Source: Pogostemon cablin (taxonomy: Eukaryota; Streptophyta; Magnoliopsida; Lamiales; Lamiaceae). Taken from it: DNA of 64,000 nucleotides. Position 1 is the first letter of the stretch. Every line of letters starts with the position of its first letter. The stretch is taken from the NCBI GenBank assembly GCA_023678885.1, contig CM043006.1, forward strand, positions 11,249,948-11,313,947. Reading direction: 5' to 3'. This document shows positions 1 to 11,912 of this stretch, piece by piece. Below the pieces are notes generated by a model. The model was not told where the DNA came from and did no database searches. It was given only the letters and a program-made list of their open reading frames with translations. A program made the translations under genes and the position numbers.

Positions 1-59
1 CTTCTTTTTGACGTCCTCAAAGATGTTTGTTCTTCGATTATGACGTTTCTCTGTAGGTT

Positions 60-420
60 TTCTCCCAAGCTTGCTTTGAGAAGGTAGATTGTGTTCTCCT
101 TTAGTTTCTCCATCTTCCATCCTTCTCTAGTCTCAGTTCTCATCTGAAGGACTGCTTCGCCATATTTCCTTCGATCATTCATCTTTGGATGGCTCAGTTT
201 TCCTTCAACACCACTCTTGCTGCGAAATCTGATTGGCATTTTTCTTTGAAATGCATCACGCAGTCTTGGTGCGATGATCTTATGTTCACAAAGGGTTGTG
301 AAAATAAGTCTTCTTGTTGTGATTTCTTGGGTGGTAAAATGCTTAAATGTCAGTAGGAAATTATTTTCTAATAGAATATTTGCTCCGGTATCATGAAAAA
401 ATATTGGTGGAGTCTTTACT
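60..420 (-). pseudogene. Retroviral-type aspartic protease remnant
   Basis: The minus strand encodes a D-T-G-A active-site motif at 381-392, preceded by hydrophobic residues and followed by a Leu-rich strand, as in caulimovirid and retroviral proteases. The surrounding frame is open for only part of the domain. Reverse transcriptase should follow to the left of position 1. Confidence 0.55.
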
Positions 421-836
421 TTGTGCCATGGGGTACGATCCGCTCCTCCAATCATGATCTCCGCTTGCTTGATTCGTCTGTTAAGGATTAGCACCCTTTG
501 TGAGAAATCTTTTCCGATAACTGTTGGCAGTTCTTTGCCTGAGCCTTCTGGGAAGACCCCTTCCTTTGTTGTGCAGATGCCGGCTTCTGAATCATTGTAT
601 GCCACAAAATACTCTGTACGACGCTCCTTATATATCATCCAGACGGTGATATATATCGAGAATGGACTTATGGCCATGGGTGGATCAGAGCTTAAAAGCT
701 CGAGCCTACACTAGTAAACTTTGTATCTTTTCCCTTTGACCGTGAATTTCATTACATCTTGTAGTATTTTCCAAGGTTTGTGATCCTCGAGAAACTCCAG
801 TCCCAACACTAGTTGTTCTGGGAATCTTCCTGCAAT

Positions 837-1256
837 CTATTCGATTATTAGCTCAAGATCACCTAGTTTGAGCTGTCCTTGGTATCTTCCAGTTGTTGGT
901 TGTTGGAGATAATACAAGACATCACAAGGAATAGAGTTTTTCCTTTTTGTGATATCGAATATTACTTCGACTCCTCTCCATCCTTCTGGGTATTTTAGTT
1001 CACCTTTAGTTATGAACTTTTCCAGCTCCTGGATCACTTTCGTGGTTGGTTTCTTTCCCCACTTTTCACTGATCATTTTGTCTTCTTGGAAAGAAATCCT
1101 TCTCTGCTCAAATCTGAGGTTGTCTTGCCTGCTCCAGACTGGCTTATCCCTAATTCGTAAATCCATGTTGTGGATTGGCGGTAACTCCATGATTTCTGGC
1201 CTGGTTGCGCATGAAACCTTTTCGAACACTTCTGGTATCTCAATATACTCCTTCAT
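837..1256 (-). pseudogene. Pararetrovirus movement-protein C-terminus and linker to protease
   Basis: A 139-codon open frame directly continues the movement-protein-like region after a frame change and ends at a stop at 837. It is rich in charged residues with a conserved-looking Gly-Trp-Arg-Gly segment. The conceptual frame resumes after the stop toward the protease. No catalytic motif is visible in this part. Confidence 0.45.
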
Positions 1257-1887
1257 TTGGAATAGATCTGAATTATGGGTGTTAGAGCATACGAGATACT
1301 GTATGTGATTGAGTAAGGCCTATTCCCTTCTTTCATCAAATCTTTATTTTTGAAATCTTGATGAAGAGTCAGTACCCTACTGAAGTCTTTATCTGCCAGA
1401 TTGTATGCAATCCTTGGATATATGTAGGATGCCATCTTGCCAGCGTACAGTTTCCTGAGATTCCTCCAAGACATGTTTCTCTTGTATTCTTGATCCTTTT
1501 ATCAAATATTGCAATATCGATTGGTGTATCAATACCTTCTTTGAAAGTTACTTTGAAGAGGATCCGGATTGCTCTGATATGGATCCAAGACATTGTCTTG
1601 GCTATTCTTTCCTTGAGTTTACTTAGCTCCCTTTTGATTTCGTCAACAGGAACTAGTTGCATTTTCATCACATTTCTCGTGAGCTCCATTGGAATGGCAA
1701 TTTCCCCTTCGGTCACCTTGTATATGATGTTGTGCTTCCTCTTCTTGAAGCTTGGAAAGAATTTTTCCAGCTTTCCCACCGTGAATCCATTGTATAAGTT
1801 GAGCCTTGGATCCTCCTTCATGATTCTCATAAGGGTTTTATGAGAAATGGATATCTGGAAAAAGAATCCAGACATATCTTCTTGCAT
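1250..1887 (-). pseudogene. Movement-protein-like (30K superfamily) region, frameshifted
   Basis: A 172-codon frame (1369-1887) and the overlapping 73-codon frame (1253-1474) together resemble the central part of a caulimovirid cell-to-cell movement protein. Visible signs are a beta-rich core with a GIDTPID-type motif followed by a short D-x-R-I element, then a Leu-Gly-Gly/Gly-Asn segment and a Tyr-Pro-rich strand. The frame changes near 1450 and again near 1255, so the gene is broken. It lies downstream of the coat-like region, the reverse of the usual order. Confidence 0.62.
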
Positions 1888-2079
1888 CTCTTACCTGAAG
1901 ATTTCATCTTCACTCTGACTCATCTTCGGAAGATTCGTCTTGGGTAAAGAATTCTTCTTCATAGATGCTTTCGTCTGAGTGTATATCTTCGAACTGATAT
2001 ATCTGCATTAGATCTTGGAAGTAAACAACTTTCTCCATTTCTGGAGTTGTTTCGAAATGTCGTACTCCTCTCTTCTGGT

Positions 2080-3132
2080 TTTCCGGGTAATCAGGTAAGA
2101 TATGTCCTCTAGCTCCGCAAGTGTAGCAGTTACAATCCTTGAATCTTTCGTTTACTCGTGTAGCTACTCTTCGGAACGTCTTTCTTGTAGGAGTTCTTCC
2201 TGTACTCCTTTGGTTTGATCCAGAGGATGAGGCTTAACTTCTTGAACTCCATCTGGAGGGTCCATATCTCTGCCCTGATTTATAGCTTCGGGCCTTTTGT
2301 TTGGACCAAAAGGATTTTGGTCTTCTGGACCTTCATCCGCCGCTCATTTGTGTGTAAGGATGACTTTTCTTCATCCTTTTCTGCTTTCTTGGATTTCTTC
2401 CAATGATAGTTGGAAGATCATTATTCTCGCAACATAAGGGTACTGTCTTATTGATTCCCCTTAGTCTCTTGTAGTTCTTGTGTAGTGATGCTTGATGGCA
2501 CCACTCTGTAATTTTAGCTTTGAGGAAAGACATCCTTCTTGCTATTGAATCTAACTCGCATGGTTCATACTCTTTTATCAGTATTTCCCTCCATGGACTT
2601 GGAATCTTGGCAAAGAATGGGTGGAATACCTCTTCCTCCTTGATCTTTGATTTCTATCTATACTCTGTGAAGAGCTTGATGTACTCATCTACATGACAGA
2701 TGTCAAGTAGTTCCAAACTGTATATGCATTCCTATACTTCTTCTTCTTTTCTTCTTCCATTCCTTCGAAGTAACCTACTCCGATGAAGTGGATCTTGACG
2801 ATCTTGGCCATGCGATCAACAATATTGCCTAGGTTTTCGCCTTCCATGGCCTCTTTCTTAACTTCGTCTGAGAGTACCTCCCAGGCGCACTTTACTGATC
2901 CTTCCAGGCTCATAGTTAGGAATCTTATGAACTCTTCTTTGTCCAGCTCCAATGCGCCACCTGCAATTTTCATGGCGTTTGTCCATTCATCGATCAAGGT
3001 CTCCCTATTTTTAAAGTCGAGAGTATCGAGGTTTAAGATCAACTCGTATGGATTTATCGGTTCAAGGTGAGACCGTCCATATGGGGTGTTATGTGGATTT
3101 GATCCTCGAACTCGACTTGCTCCTGTTGACAT
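2080..3132 (-). pseudogene. Coat-protein-like region with degenerate zinc knuckle
   Basis: Begins at ATG 3132 with an open frame of 147 codons to 2689, then a frame change near 2695, a stop near 2655, and further open pieces (2333-2533). The stretch after residue 25 resembles the helical core of caulimovirid coat proteins (Trp-, Leu- and acid-rich). A CX2CX4HX4C RNA-binding knuckle follows at 2087-2128 but its last Cys codon is now Tyr. An acidic stretch rich in Glu, Asp and Ser follows it. Assignment rests on the knuckle and the order of genes. Confidence 0.6.
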
Positions 3133-3254
3133 TATATTGCCTTCACCTTGAAGTTTCTTGATTGTTGGAATGTCTCTTCTTGTCTTGCCCCATGGACTCC
3201 GTGTGATCCAGAGGTTCCTTCATTTTGGCTCTGATCATGTTGTGTCTGATGAGC

Positions 3255-3740
3255 CTACGACTGTTGTTGAGAGCTTGATGTTTCTCCAACATTCATCTTT
3301 AGATCTACAATTGATAGTCCTTGGAATGACTCATATAGATCTTGTAAATCTTCAAGATTTGCTCTTTCCATCCGGGATGTGGATTCTCCTCGAAGGATAG
3401 CAATCATCTTCTCACTTTCGGATTTTGGCCTTAAGACCTTTGTCGTCTTCCCCTTATGATGTAAAAGGGGTTCTAGTCCGAAGGTTAGTGATAACCTTCC
3501 TCCTGGCCTTCTTCCTGTCACTTTGGTTTCCAAGGACTTTACTTGTTCTATCAACTTCATGATGAGGTCAAGTTGCTTGTTCTGCAACTTCTCCACCTTA
3601 TCCATCTTAAGGTTGATCTCGAACATTGTCTTGGACATGCTCTGACAATATTCTCCAAAAAATCTCACCGTATTCTGCAATTCTCTAAGATCTTGGTTCA
3701 TCTTAGAGTTATCTGCATCGATCTCCTTCCACTCCGTCAT
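3255..3740 (-). CDS. Pararetrovirus ORF2-like coiled-coil protein, 161 aa
   Basis: Starts at the ATG that overlaps the ORF1 stop. Residues about 10-75 have heptad-like spacing of Leu, Ile and Met among Lys and Glu, predicting a coiled coil. The C-terminal half is Ser/Arg/Lys-rich and ends in a Gln/Ser tail. The position suits the virion-associated or nucleic-acid-binding ORF2 product of badna-like viruses. The open frame extends further upstream to 3989, but the overlapping ATG is the better start. Function is inferred from order and coiled-coil character only. Confidence 0.55.
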   Translation of the reverse strand: MTEWKEIDADNSKMNQDLRELQNTVRFFGEYCQSMSKTMFEINLKMDKVEKLQNKQLDLIMKLIEQVKSLETKVTGRRPGGRLSLTFGLEPLLHHKGKTTKVLRPKSESEKMIAILRGESTSRMERANLEDLQDLYESFQGLSIVDLKMNVGETSSSQQQS

Positions 3741-4225
3741 TCTGTCCAATGTGAAAAGTGATACGGCTTGCAGATCTCTCTTGGACCCTGGTTCGAGCAT
3801 CTTCTCCATTGCTCGTGTTTGGGGACACGTCCATGAATCTCGGTGAAACTTCGGATTTTCACGATGTTTCTTGATACTTCTTTGGAGTATCTTATCTCCA
3901 TCTGGCGTAGTTCCTCTAGATGTTCTTCCTTGGTGTGATTGGCGCGAATATTTGCCGATTCCTTCCTTTGGATTACACCGTCCCACCATCTGTCGGCTTC
4001 CTCGTATTCTTTTTTCACATATTGTCTATACAACACACAATAATATTGTTGTATAGAACTGCTTGTTTCGTCGTAGTTAACAGGCCAGAAGTCCCTGTTA
4101 CTCCAGCTTTGAACAGAGCAGATTGACCTGTCACTCTCGGATGTCGAACTTTCGTTCGGATCCATATATCTTTGAAACTCTTCTCTCGTTAAGTGATATA
4201 ACTCTATAATAAATTTTTCATTCAT
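3737..4225 (-). CDS. Pararetrovirus ORF1-like protein, 162 aa
   Basis: Uninterrupted 162-codon frame starting just after the primer-binding site. It is charged and rich in Glu, Lys, Arg and Trp, with no membrane segment. Its size and position match the first small ORF of badnavirus/tungrovirus-type genomes, whose role is poorly known (virion-associated). The TGA stop overlaps the next ATG as ATGA, the stop/start coupling typical of those genomes. Homology is inferred from organisation and not from a recognised motif. Confidence 0.55.
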   Translation of the reverse strand: MNEKFIIELYHLTREEFQRYMDPNESSTSESDRSICSVQSWSNRDFWPVNYDETSSSIQQYYCVLYRQYVKKEYEEADRWWDGVIQRKESANIRANHTKEEHLEELRQMEIRYSKEVSRNIVKIRSFTEIHGRVPKHEQWRRCSNQGPREICKPYHFSHWTE

Positions 4226-4242
4226 AAATAAATAAATCTAGG

Positions 4243-4254
4243 GCTCTGATACCA
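4243..4254 (-). other. Initiator tRNA-Met primer-binding site of the pararetrovirus
   Basis: The minus strand reads TGGTATCAGAGC, the complement of the plant initiator Met-tRNA 3' end. It lies 18 bases ahead of the first viral ATG (4225). Gypsy elements use the same site, but no LTR flanks it here; the downstream ORFs make it the minus-strand primer site of a caulimovirid. Confidence 0.8.
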
Positions 4255-4499
4255 TTTTGATGCGTGAGGAATATGAGGAAAATTAAATTGAAATGAAGTT
4301 GTATGCTAACATGATTACCTACATGGTTACCGATATAGTCACCTACATGGATATCGACATTGGTAATTGACATGGAAAAGTTTTGACCAGTTAGTCCGTT
4401 TGACCCGTTGACCCGACTTTTCAATTTTTTTCTTTTTTTGGAGTGTAAAATCGTCTGAAAATTGGCAACTTGGTAGAATTGATAACTTTTTTTAAAGAT

Positions 4500-4785
4500 G
4501 GGCAAAATTGATTTTGACATCTTCCTTTCGTGTATTTTTAACAATTACCCATGAGAAAATTAAGCACAACAGAGTCGGAGAAGACGATTCAAAGCTTATG
4601 CTCAGGCTTGCATCACTGAACTTTTATAATCTTACTACAGATATTGCTGCCTTTTTGACGTTTAGCCGATTGAGGGTTTGGCGATCGAATTTCGGTAAAC
4701 ACCCAATTCTATGTGTCAATCTACTGGGTGGCTGGATCATCTTCGCGCGGCTAAAGCTCCTCGGAATTGACCATGGATATGGATA
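4500..4785 (+). other. Candidate first exon (5'UTR plus start) of an unidentified host gene
   Basis: GC content rises relative to the flanks. A context-suitable start (CCATGGATATGG) at 4772 is followed after 15 bases by ACA|GTGAGC, a good plant splice donor. Exon-like pieces follow on the same strand at 6153, 10516 and 10686. I do not recognise the product, and the phases of the visible pieces do not all join, so the gene may be incomplete, non-coding or have exons I missed. Confidence 0.28.
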
Positions 4786-6152
4786 CAGTGAGCTCTCCCT
4801 TGTGTACTTTACAGCATATGCGTTCGTTTGATTTTTGTTTTATTTACCGAACAATTTCTTATGCTTAAGGAAGTTATTCTTCATGCTGTGTGTGTATTTA
4901 CTGCGGCTGTGAGTGAATTTTGTTTTATGAGATGGAAAATTGTTATGATGGACTTCTGAAATTTCGAAACGGTGAGTTAAATTAAAGAATCACGGTGAAG
5001 AGAAATATTAGAAATTTTCCCATGGAAGAGTTAAGTTAGTCAATTAACTTAGGAGTATCACACTACTCCAATTACTTAATGAAATGCATGATACTTATTG
5101 ATATGGGTTTATATGGAGACTGTTTCTAGTAAGATAGTTGAAATGCGCTTGGTATTTTTGTAACTTTTAAGGTAAGGTTATGGAATTGGTTTTATAATTT
5201 TATGGACTGAATTTCAAGCCACCCCTTTATGCTCTATTCCTCAAAAATTGGGAATCAAAGTTACTTAGAGTTATGATTACAATGTATAAAACATCAACTT
5301 TGATCCCTTCTCTATTTCACACTCCCCAGTCCCATCTACCAAGCACCCTAGATTGACTACACCAACTTTGATTTTTTCAAAACTCATTGATAGCGAACTG
5401 AAGCCAAATCATTATAGTAGTTTTAACTAGATAGAGATTCTAAAATGATGATTCTATCAAACAATTTTCTTGGTTGAATTGGTTTTTCCATTCTTTGAAT
5501 GAACTCATGAGTTCTACATTTTGATGAGTGAAGAAGGCCCATTTTTGTGCCTGAAGCAATCCTTCTTGCTCCATTAACTTGAGTGGTGAAGAAGTCCAAA
5601 TTCTATGTTTTGTTTAATTCTGGTGATACTAATTATATGACTGAAAATTAAATTGATTAATCCATTCATTTGCTTTGACATCGTGAGGATATTTTGAGGT
5701 CACTCTCTAGTCTCTACCCTTAAGTCTGTTGCATAGAAGCTTCAGAGAATCTGATGATTGTTCACTTACAATAATGATCTTGAATGTTCGAATTTCTTGA
5801 GTTGGATTTGATTGCTAGCACACAGAAAAATTAAACTTAGATGAACTGTTGGCACAACTCCTTAGTTAAATCGAGAATGGCTTTCCTGTATACAACATCC
5901 TTTATTCATTATTTTGATATTTTATAGTGTATGTCTCCCACTAGTGTGTGAAAGCATTTTCATGCTACCACAAAATGTGTAAATATTCAGGACTACATAG
6001 CTGAGCTCTGGAGAATTTCTGCAACACCTATGATCATGAGCATTAAAAGTATTTGCAAGATTGAATAATGTTTAAAATGTAAAGGGCAATTGTAGATATG
6101 TGGTTGCTGTTATTTTGGTAAACTATAACTCTGTTTCCTGGGCTTCTGTTTT

Positions 6153-6327
6153 AGGCCCATTTGGATGTAATCCTTGGCATATTTTTGTCATCATGCCAAA
6201 GGTTGGAGGACAAAGAGAAAGTCAAGCCTTGGACACAATCACTGCAGTGACTGGAGCTCCAGAATGTCACAGGCAACAGTTGAGCAAGAAACTGATGAAC
6301 CTACTTGAGGATATCAATGACAAGATG
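6153..6327 (+). other. Candidate internal exon, unidentified host gene
   Basis: Preceded by a T-rich tract ending in TTTTAG and followed by AT|GTAAGG, a strong donor. One frame is open throughout and reads as a hydrophilic, helix-prone segment (Gln/Leu/Lys/Glu-rich) ending at an Asp-Lys-Met. Composition differs clearly from the AT-rich intron-like flanks. No family recognised. Confidence 0.33.
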
Positions 6328-9084
6328 TAAGGATACATATTTTATGCAATTTTCTTTTTAAACTGACATACGGTGTCATAAATATTTTGGCTTTTGAAAA
6401 ATTTGAAGAATATCCAGTGTGAATAACTGATGTCTGAATATAAGAATGAGTGATGTGCCAGGCATTAGATCTCATGTGTAATTCTGATCATTGTAGGACC
6501 TGATTCTTTATCTGAGATTGTTTCCCATGTCCCTTTGAATAATTGAATTTCTATATTCTGATTACTTTAGGTTCACTATTGTATACCTTAGTCTTGAATC
6601 ACTTCTTTTTTCTGGATATCTTTATTTCCTTTTCAGCTTTTCTGTTTCTTTGCTCCTTTTTTATTTTTTTGAAAAGAAATGAATTTTTCAGTTTAGATTT
6701 GTACCCCTAAAACAAATGAATTTGGAAGTTTAGATCTATACTTCCCAATGAAAGATTTTTCAAGAATATAACCCTTTTAATCCTTTTTAATTTATCAAAA
6801 TCTTGAGAAGGAAACCAATTATTTTATATTTTGCATGAAAGTGGAGTGTGAATGTCGTGGACTCATTCTATATTGTATGTGACCGTAATATTGAAAAACT
6901 GCTCTTCTCAACTCGTCAGTGATTATTGTAGCAGTTATACTCTGCTTATACTCTAGTTAAGGCATTTATATGTTTAAAACTTTAAGTTGTTAGCATATGG
7001 CTGTACTGCCTTTTTTAGTGAGATCAAGGTAGTCAAAAATGCTTGTTTCTGCACTCAAATACCATAGTTATTAAAGGCACACCCATAGTGTGCCTTGACC
7101 AAGGCTGTAGCTCATGGCCTTGAAATCATGGTGTCAAGGCTTTAATCCTAAGGCACAAGCCTTTGTACGCCTTATTCGTTGCACCTCGGGTGCGCCTTAA
7201 GTATTTTGCTATTTTCTAGCCTTTTGAATAATGTTTTGAGATTTTTTTTCTTAATTTGTGACGTAGCAATTTTACCTATATATGAAGATATATACTTATT
7301 CACCAAATTTGGAATTTAGGGTTTATAATAATTCAGTTTATCAGACATTCCTCCAAACCACTGTCTTTTGCTGCTGCCACTGCTCTCCAACCTCCGGCCA
7401 AAAGCCACCGGCTGTCAATCAGGACTTTGATGTTGAAAAACCAGCAGCTGCTTAGCGAATGCTGTGTATTTCTGAAGCAAGAATGAACACGTTTTGCGCT
7501 CTTGTGATATTCCCTGTTTTTACTTTTTAGATAATTTTTCCATTGTTTATGTCTTATCTCAGAACTTATCTAAGCCCATCAACAAATTGTAAACTCATGC
7601 CTAGCATTGTGATACACAATTTATTTAGAAAATGAATTTGTGCTGAAGTTGGAGAAAAACCAGCCCCTACTTAACAAATGCTCTGTACTTATGAAGTATG
7701 CTGTCTGCAGCTGCTCGTCTCTCACCCTGAATCATACAGGACGCTCTTCTTTTTCTTTGCTACAGATTTCTCTTTCTGTTTATTTTCTTCACCAGTGAAT
7801 TCTCTTATTTATTTTCTTTGAACAAGAGCTTAGAAGTCTAAAGCCTAAAGAATTTTAGTTTCCTTAATTGATGAAATATATGTGTTGAAACTTGGATCTT
7901 TTTGGTTGACCAAAACTACAAGGTTTGTCAACTTATACAAACATATAGACGCATATATGCATTGTGCATTTTAAAATTATAAATAATGATAAAAAAGGGT
8001 ATTGTAACTTGAAGCTTCCAAGTAACTAAGTTAAATATATGTAATATTTTCAAAATAGTTGCTTGCGTTGCTTCAGCCATGCATATACTTTTTTTTAAAC
8101 TTGCTCTTAGGCACCATGGGAATTTACTGTTATATTACATAGCAAATTCTTCAGTGAAGGTGTTCTTTTGTTCACACTATCTCCCCTCTCCCCTCCTTTT
8201 TTAGTCATTAGTTGCCAGATAAACATTCTGATGAAATTTGATTACCTTTGTTGTGAAAGTTTGTTATGCTGATGCACTTGTGGGAGTTTTCAATGCCCAT
8301 CAAGATGTATGGAAAAATATGAGAATAATTAATCTTTACTCTTGACTATTGTTTCTCTTCCAAGTTTATGACTAAATTTGTCACAATAATATAGTAGAAG
8401 TTATTTCTAACCACTCTCCTTATTAGTTATTACTGCTCTAATTTTTTCCAACTTTGCTTTGTAGCTTATGGACGAGTGCTTTGATATTAGTTTGGAGAGG
8501 ATGGTTGCATTTACTGAGTACTGACTTGGGGACTTCTTTGTTCTAGTAGATTATTGTTCTTATTCTGCATTTCATTTGAAGATCTAAGGAGGGTGGAAAA
8601 TAGATCTATAATCATCCAAGGCAGAGTGATCTGTTATTCCCTTTGATGGTGTACAAGTAGGTATGTTAATCAGATAAACTGTACTATTTATTCAGTATGC
8701 TTGTAAAGCAACCCTTATACTTATTTTAAAGAATTTTAGCAGTGACATGTCAATCCAAGCATGGGGCAAATGTAGTATTACACAATGATTTGATACATGG
8801 CATGTCGTGAAATGGCTAAAATTTGTACTTTAACAGATCATGGATTGGATTAATGAATTGGCCATGATTTGGGGATTTCGCTTTTAGCCCTTTTGGTTTT
8901 CTCCATGCCTGCCGAATAATCTGCCTCGCTTGTACTTCCTGAAGTGTGGGTTTTTCAAGGCAATACTTGTACGCCTCCGGAGGCACTGCAAGTTTCCGTG
9001 CTACCTTTTATTATCTTCTGTATGATAGAAGACTTGCTCTCCTGTACAAACTACAAGGGATTGTTAATATTTAGAACAAAGAAT

Positions 9085-9299
9085 AATATTACTCATGCAT
9101 AATAAGTTATAACTCTTCCGAGAAGAGTAATACTCAAATATTCTTAATAGTAACACATTCAACATTCTAAAGACTAATACTTTCAGGAAGAAAGTGTAAA
9201 ATTACTCTTATATATGATAAGTTATAACTCTTCCGAGAAGAGTAACACTTAAATATTCTGAAGAGTAACACTCAACATTCTAAAGGGTGATACTTTCTG
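9085..9299. repeat. Tandem duplication of about 115 bp, two diverged copies
   Basis: The segment containing AGTTATAACTCTTCCGAGA occurs twice in direct orientation, each followed by an AACATTCTAAAG motif and a TGATACTTTC-like end. Within each copy TCTTCC/GAGAAGAG forms short inverted repeats. Point differences show the duplication is not recent. Confidence 0.7.
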
Positions 9300-10004
9300 G
9301 AATGGGGCACCTTACTCCTGATCTTACGGAAGTTTCTTTCGGTTTTATATTACCTTATTAAGGTATCTTCTGATAACTGTTAACAGTTAAATTTAGTTTT
9401 GAAATGATGTTGACTTGAAACACATAAATTATTGTCTAGCTTCCAGTTCTTATGTTATATGTTGATTAAATATATTTAAGATTATTATTTTTCCTGAAAT
9501 GTTGATTAAGTCAATCAAGGCTGATCTATTAATTTTGAGTAGGCTTGGGATATATGGTATATATAGGTTTTTCCCATGGTAAACTAATTCATTCCTCCCA
9601 CATAATTTTCAATGCAAGTGAGGACTCAAGTCATGGGTCATTTTTAACATTGATACATTGGGGGCACAACCTAAATTGATGAAATGGGAGTTTTAATCTA
9701 CAATTGTGAAACGGACAATTCCATTCTATTTACTTGTCTTGCTAATCCTATATAATTGTCGGCATGATTTCCGAAAGAAAATGGATGGTAAAGAACTTGG
9801 TCTTGCTGGATGTTTTGGGTGCTTTCTAAAGTGCTCTTTTTTCAGTATCTTTAAGCATGGAAATTGTGTTGTGAGAGAAAGAGTTGGTACATTAGATTAG
9901 CCTTAGGTTATCCCATATTGTTGTCAGTTTCCTGGCAATATTGAGGTTGATGATTCTTCTAAAAGAGCTCTCTGTTGTTCTTCCAGTGTTTTTTCTTGTT
10001 GAAA

Positions 10005-10011
<7 letters not shown>

Positions 10012-10034
<23 letters not shown>
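10012..10034. repeat. (GA)n microsatellite
   Basis: Uninterrupted GA dinucleotide run of about eleven units. Confidence 0.9.
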
Positions 10035-10035
<1 letters not shown>

Positions 10036-10515
10036 CTCGGGTATAAATGGTGCTTAGGTAAAAAAATGTTATGAGAGAGTTTGTAGATGGTAAAATAAAA
10101 AATGGATGAGCGGGTTTAGAATGGTTTCACATCTCTTGGGAAAGTGGGCTACTTCTCATTGAATAATTTATGAATTACGAAACATCCTGTATTTATGAAA
10201 TTGAGATATTGATATATTATATTCTTAACGTCATTTAATATCACTTTTTTCCTTCAATTGTTGTAACTATCAAATTTTCCCAAAAGCATTTCTCATTAAG
10301 TGAACCATTGACTCCTATCCTTCCATACTGCATAGGGTTTAAGTGTCATCTTGCATATAGTACCATGATCATAGGGGTTGCTCAAGCACACCTATCACAT
10401 TCATATTAGCTTCCACTAGTAGAATGATAATTTTTTGATGGATGAATAACTATGTGACTAGGATTATAAGGGCTGAAACAGAATCAAATTCCTTGTTTCT
10501 TTCTTGCAATGAACA

Positions 10516-10762
10516 GGAGAATGTGGATTTGAGAATGCGCCAACATTTGATTAAAGTTGTTTTTGTTTTGAAATGGAGAAGATTACATTATACCATAAAC
10601 TGACAACGTTAGAAATTATTTTCTTATTATTTGAACTGAGTAACCAACGTTAAAAAATATGTAAAGTCATGGTGCATTTGGCAGAAAAAAGCTGGCTTGA
10701 TTGAGATCCTCAAATTTATTTCTGGCTCACAAGAGCTGATTCAAGATCCAAATTGCAAAGAG
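10516..10762 (+). other. Two candidate exon pieces of the same unidentified gene
   Basis: At 10516, after an AACAG acceptor, a short open piece encodes a charged helix (Asp-Leu-Arg-Met-Arg-Gln-His). At about 10686 another piece encodes Lys-Lys-Ala-Gly-Leu-Ile-Glu-Ile-Leu and ends at GAG|GTGATT, a good donor. The second resembles an amphipathic helix of an all-helical protein. A (CT)n tract follows in the putative intron. Function unknown. Confidence 0.28.
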
Positions 10763-10768
10763 GTGATT

Positions 10769-10806
10769 TCTCTCTCTCTCTCCCTCTCCCTCTCCCTCTC
10801 TCTCTT
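10769..10806. repeat. CT-rich microsatellite
   Basis: Run of CT dinucleotides interleaved with CCCTCT hexamers, just after the candidate splice donor at 10762. Confidence 0.85.
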
Positions 10807-11708
10807 CATTTGTTAATGTACATTGGTTGTTTCTTCTGTTAGTAATTATTAGTTAGCAGCAAAAAAGAAAGAATAAAGGCAGTAAGCTAACTGATGATGA
10901 TGGATGAGGTGGGGTCGGTTTCATATGTTGATGTCTGCCGCTTTCACAACACAAGTGTTGGACAGATAGAAGGATTTGCTAGGAATAGGATTTGGACCAT
11001 CTGTTTAAAAGGCAGATCAGATAGGCCAACACTGTCTGCTATCCATATCAAACCAATCCAAGACACCTTTCCTTCACTTGTGATTTTTTTTTATCCAGAT
11101 CTGTGATGGGTGTTGGCTTAGTAGGTAATCCATCAGATCGGTAGTATCTTTCTAGATCGCATCTGTTTCACGTAGAGTGCGAATTTGGTTCCTTATCTTT
11201 GTTGGTACTAGTGGCTATTTGCCTATAAAAAGCAAATGAACAAATTCAATCAAAATCCACTTGTGGCATCTCACCCCTTTTTTGTGATCCTCATTGCCAC
11301 ATCTCTTCCAACATGCTCTTATGGCTGTCATGTTATGCTGCTCATGTTTCTTTTGGTGGGAGGGAGGGATCACTTCTTTATCTTTTTCTTTTTCTTTTTC
11401 TTGGGATTTTATGATTCACATTATTTATCTCTTTTTTGGTTTTTTTTGGTGAATTTAGGTCCATTTAGTGAATGATACAACAACCTAAATCTTGCAGCAT
11501 TCTAATATCATTAGGCAGAGGGACAGTAGGAGGCAAAACTGACCCACTCATCTTTGAGCATCTCCAATTGGTACTTTATATCCTTTATTATTAGGGTTTG
11601 AACTTTTTATATTTCTATTATTGATAACTTATTCCTAATGTAAATGTTTTGGACTAATTTACAATTGACGTAAAACCTGTGATTTTTCCTTCAATTAGTC
11701 ATTTTGCA

Positions 11709-11912
11709 TTATTTTACATGTCAGCATTTGAGCATGACTCATCTAATCGTAGTTCGTTTGTAAAACTAATGAAGGTGGTAAATTTAAAAAAATGTTATGA
11801 CTAATCACACGTTATTTTACATGTCAGCATTTGAGTATGACTCTTTTAATCGTAGTTCGTTTGTAAAACTAATGAAGGTGGTAAATTTAAAAAAATGTTA
11901 AGACTAATCACA
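11709..11912. repeat. Tandem duplication, 103-bp period
   Basis: Two head-to-tail copies starting at 11709 and 11812 (TTATTTTACATGTCAGCATT) differ at only a few bases, so the duplication is fairly young. No gene content. Confidence 0.85.

Larger units (their letters stand above)
1..4254 (-). mobile_element. Endogenous caulimovirid (pararetrovirus), 5' part, decayed
   Basis: Read leftward from 4254 this is a pararetrovirus-like unit: tRNA-Met primer site, two small ORFs, a coat-like region with a zinc knuckle, a 30K-type movement protein and an aspartic protease. Reverse transcriptase and RNase H would lie beyond the left edge. There is no LTR and a movement protein is present, so this is Caulimoviridae rather than an LTR retrotransposon. 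Frameshifts and stops break the polyprotein in several places (about 2695, 2655, 1450, 1255 and 837), so the copy is not functional as seen. Genus is not determined. Confidence 0.82.

Noticed and set aside
4243..4254. Primer site as evidence of a gypsy LTR retrotransposon at the left edge
   Set aside because: No LTR adjoins it and the adjacent ORFs include a movement-protein-like region, which gypsy elements lack.
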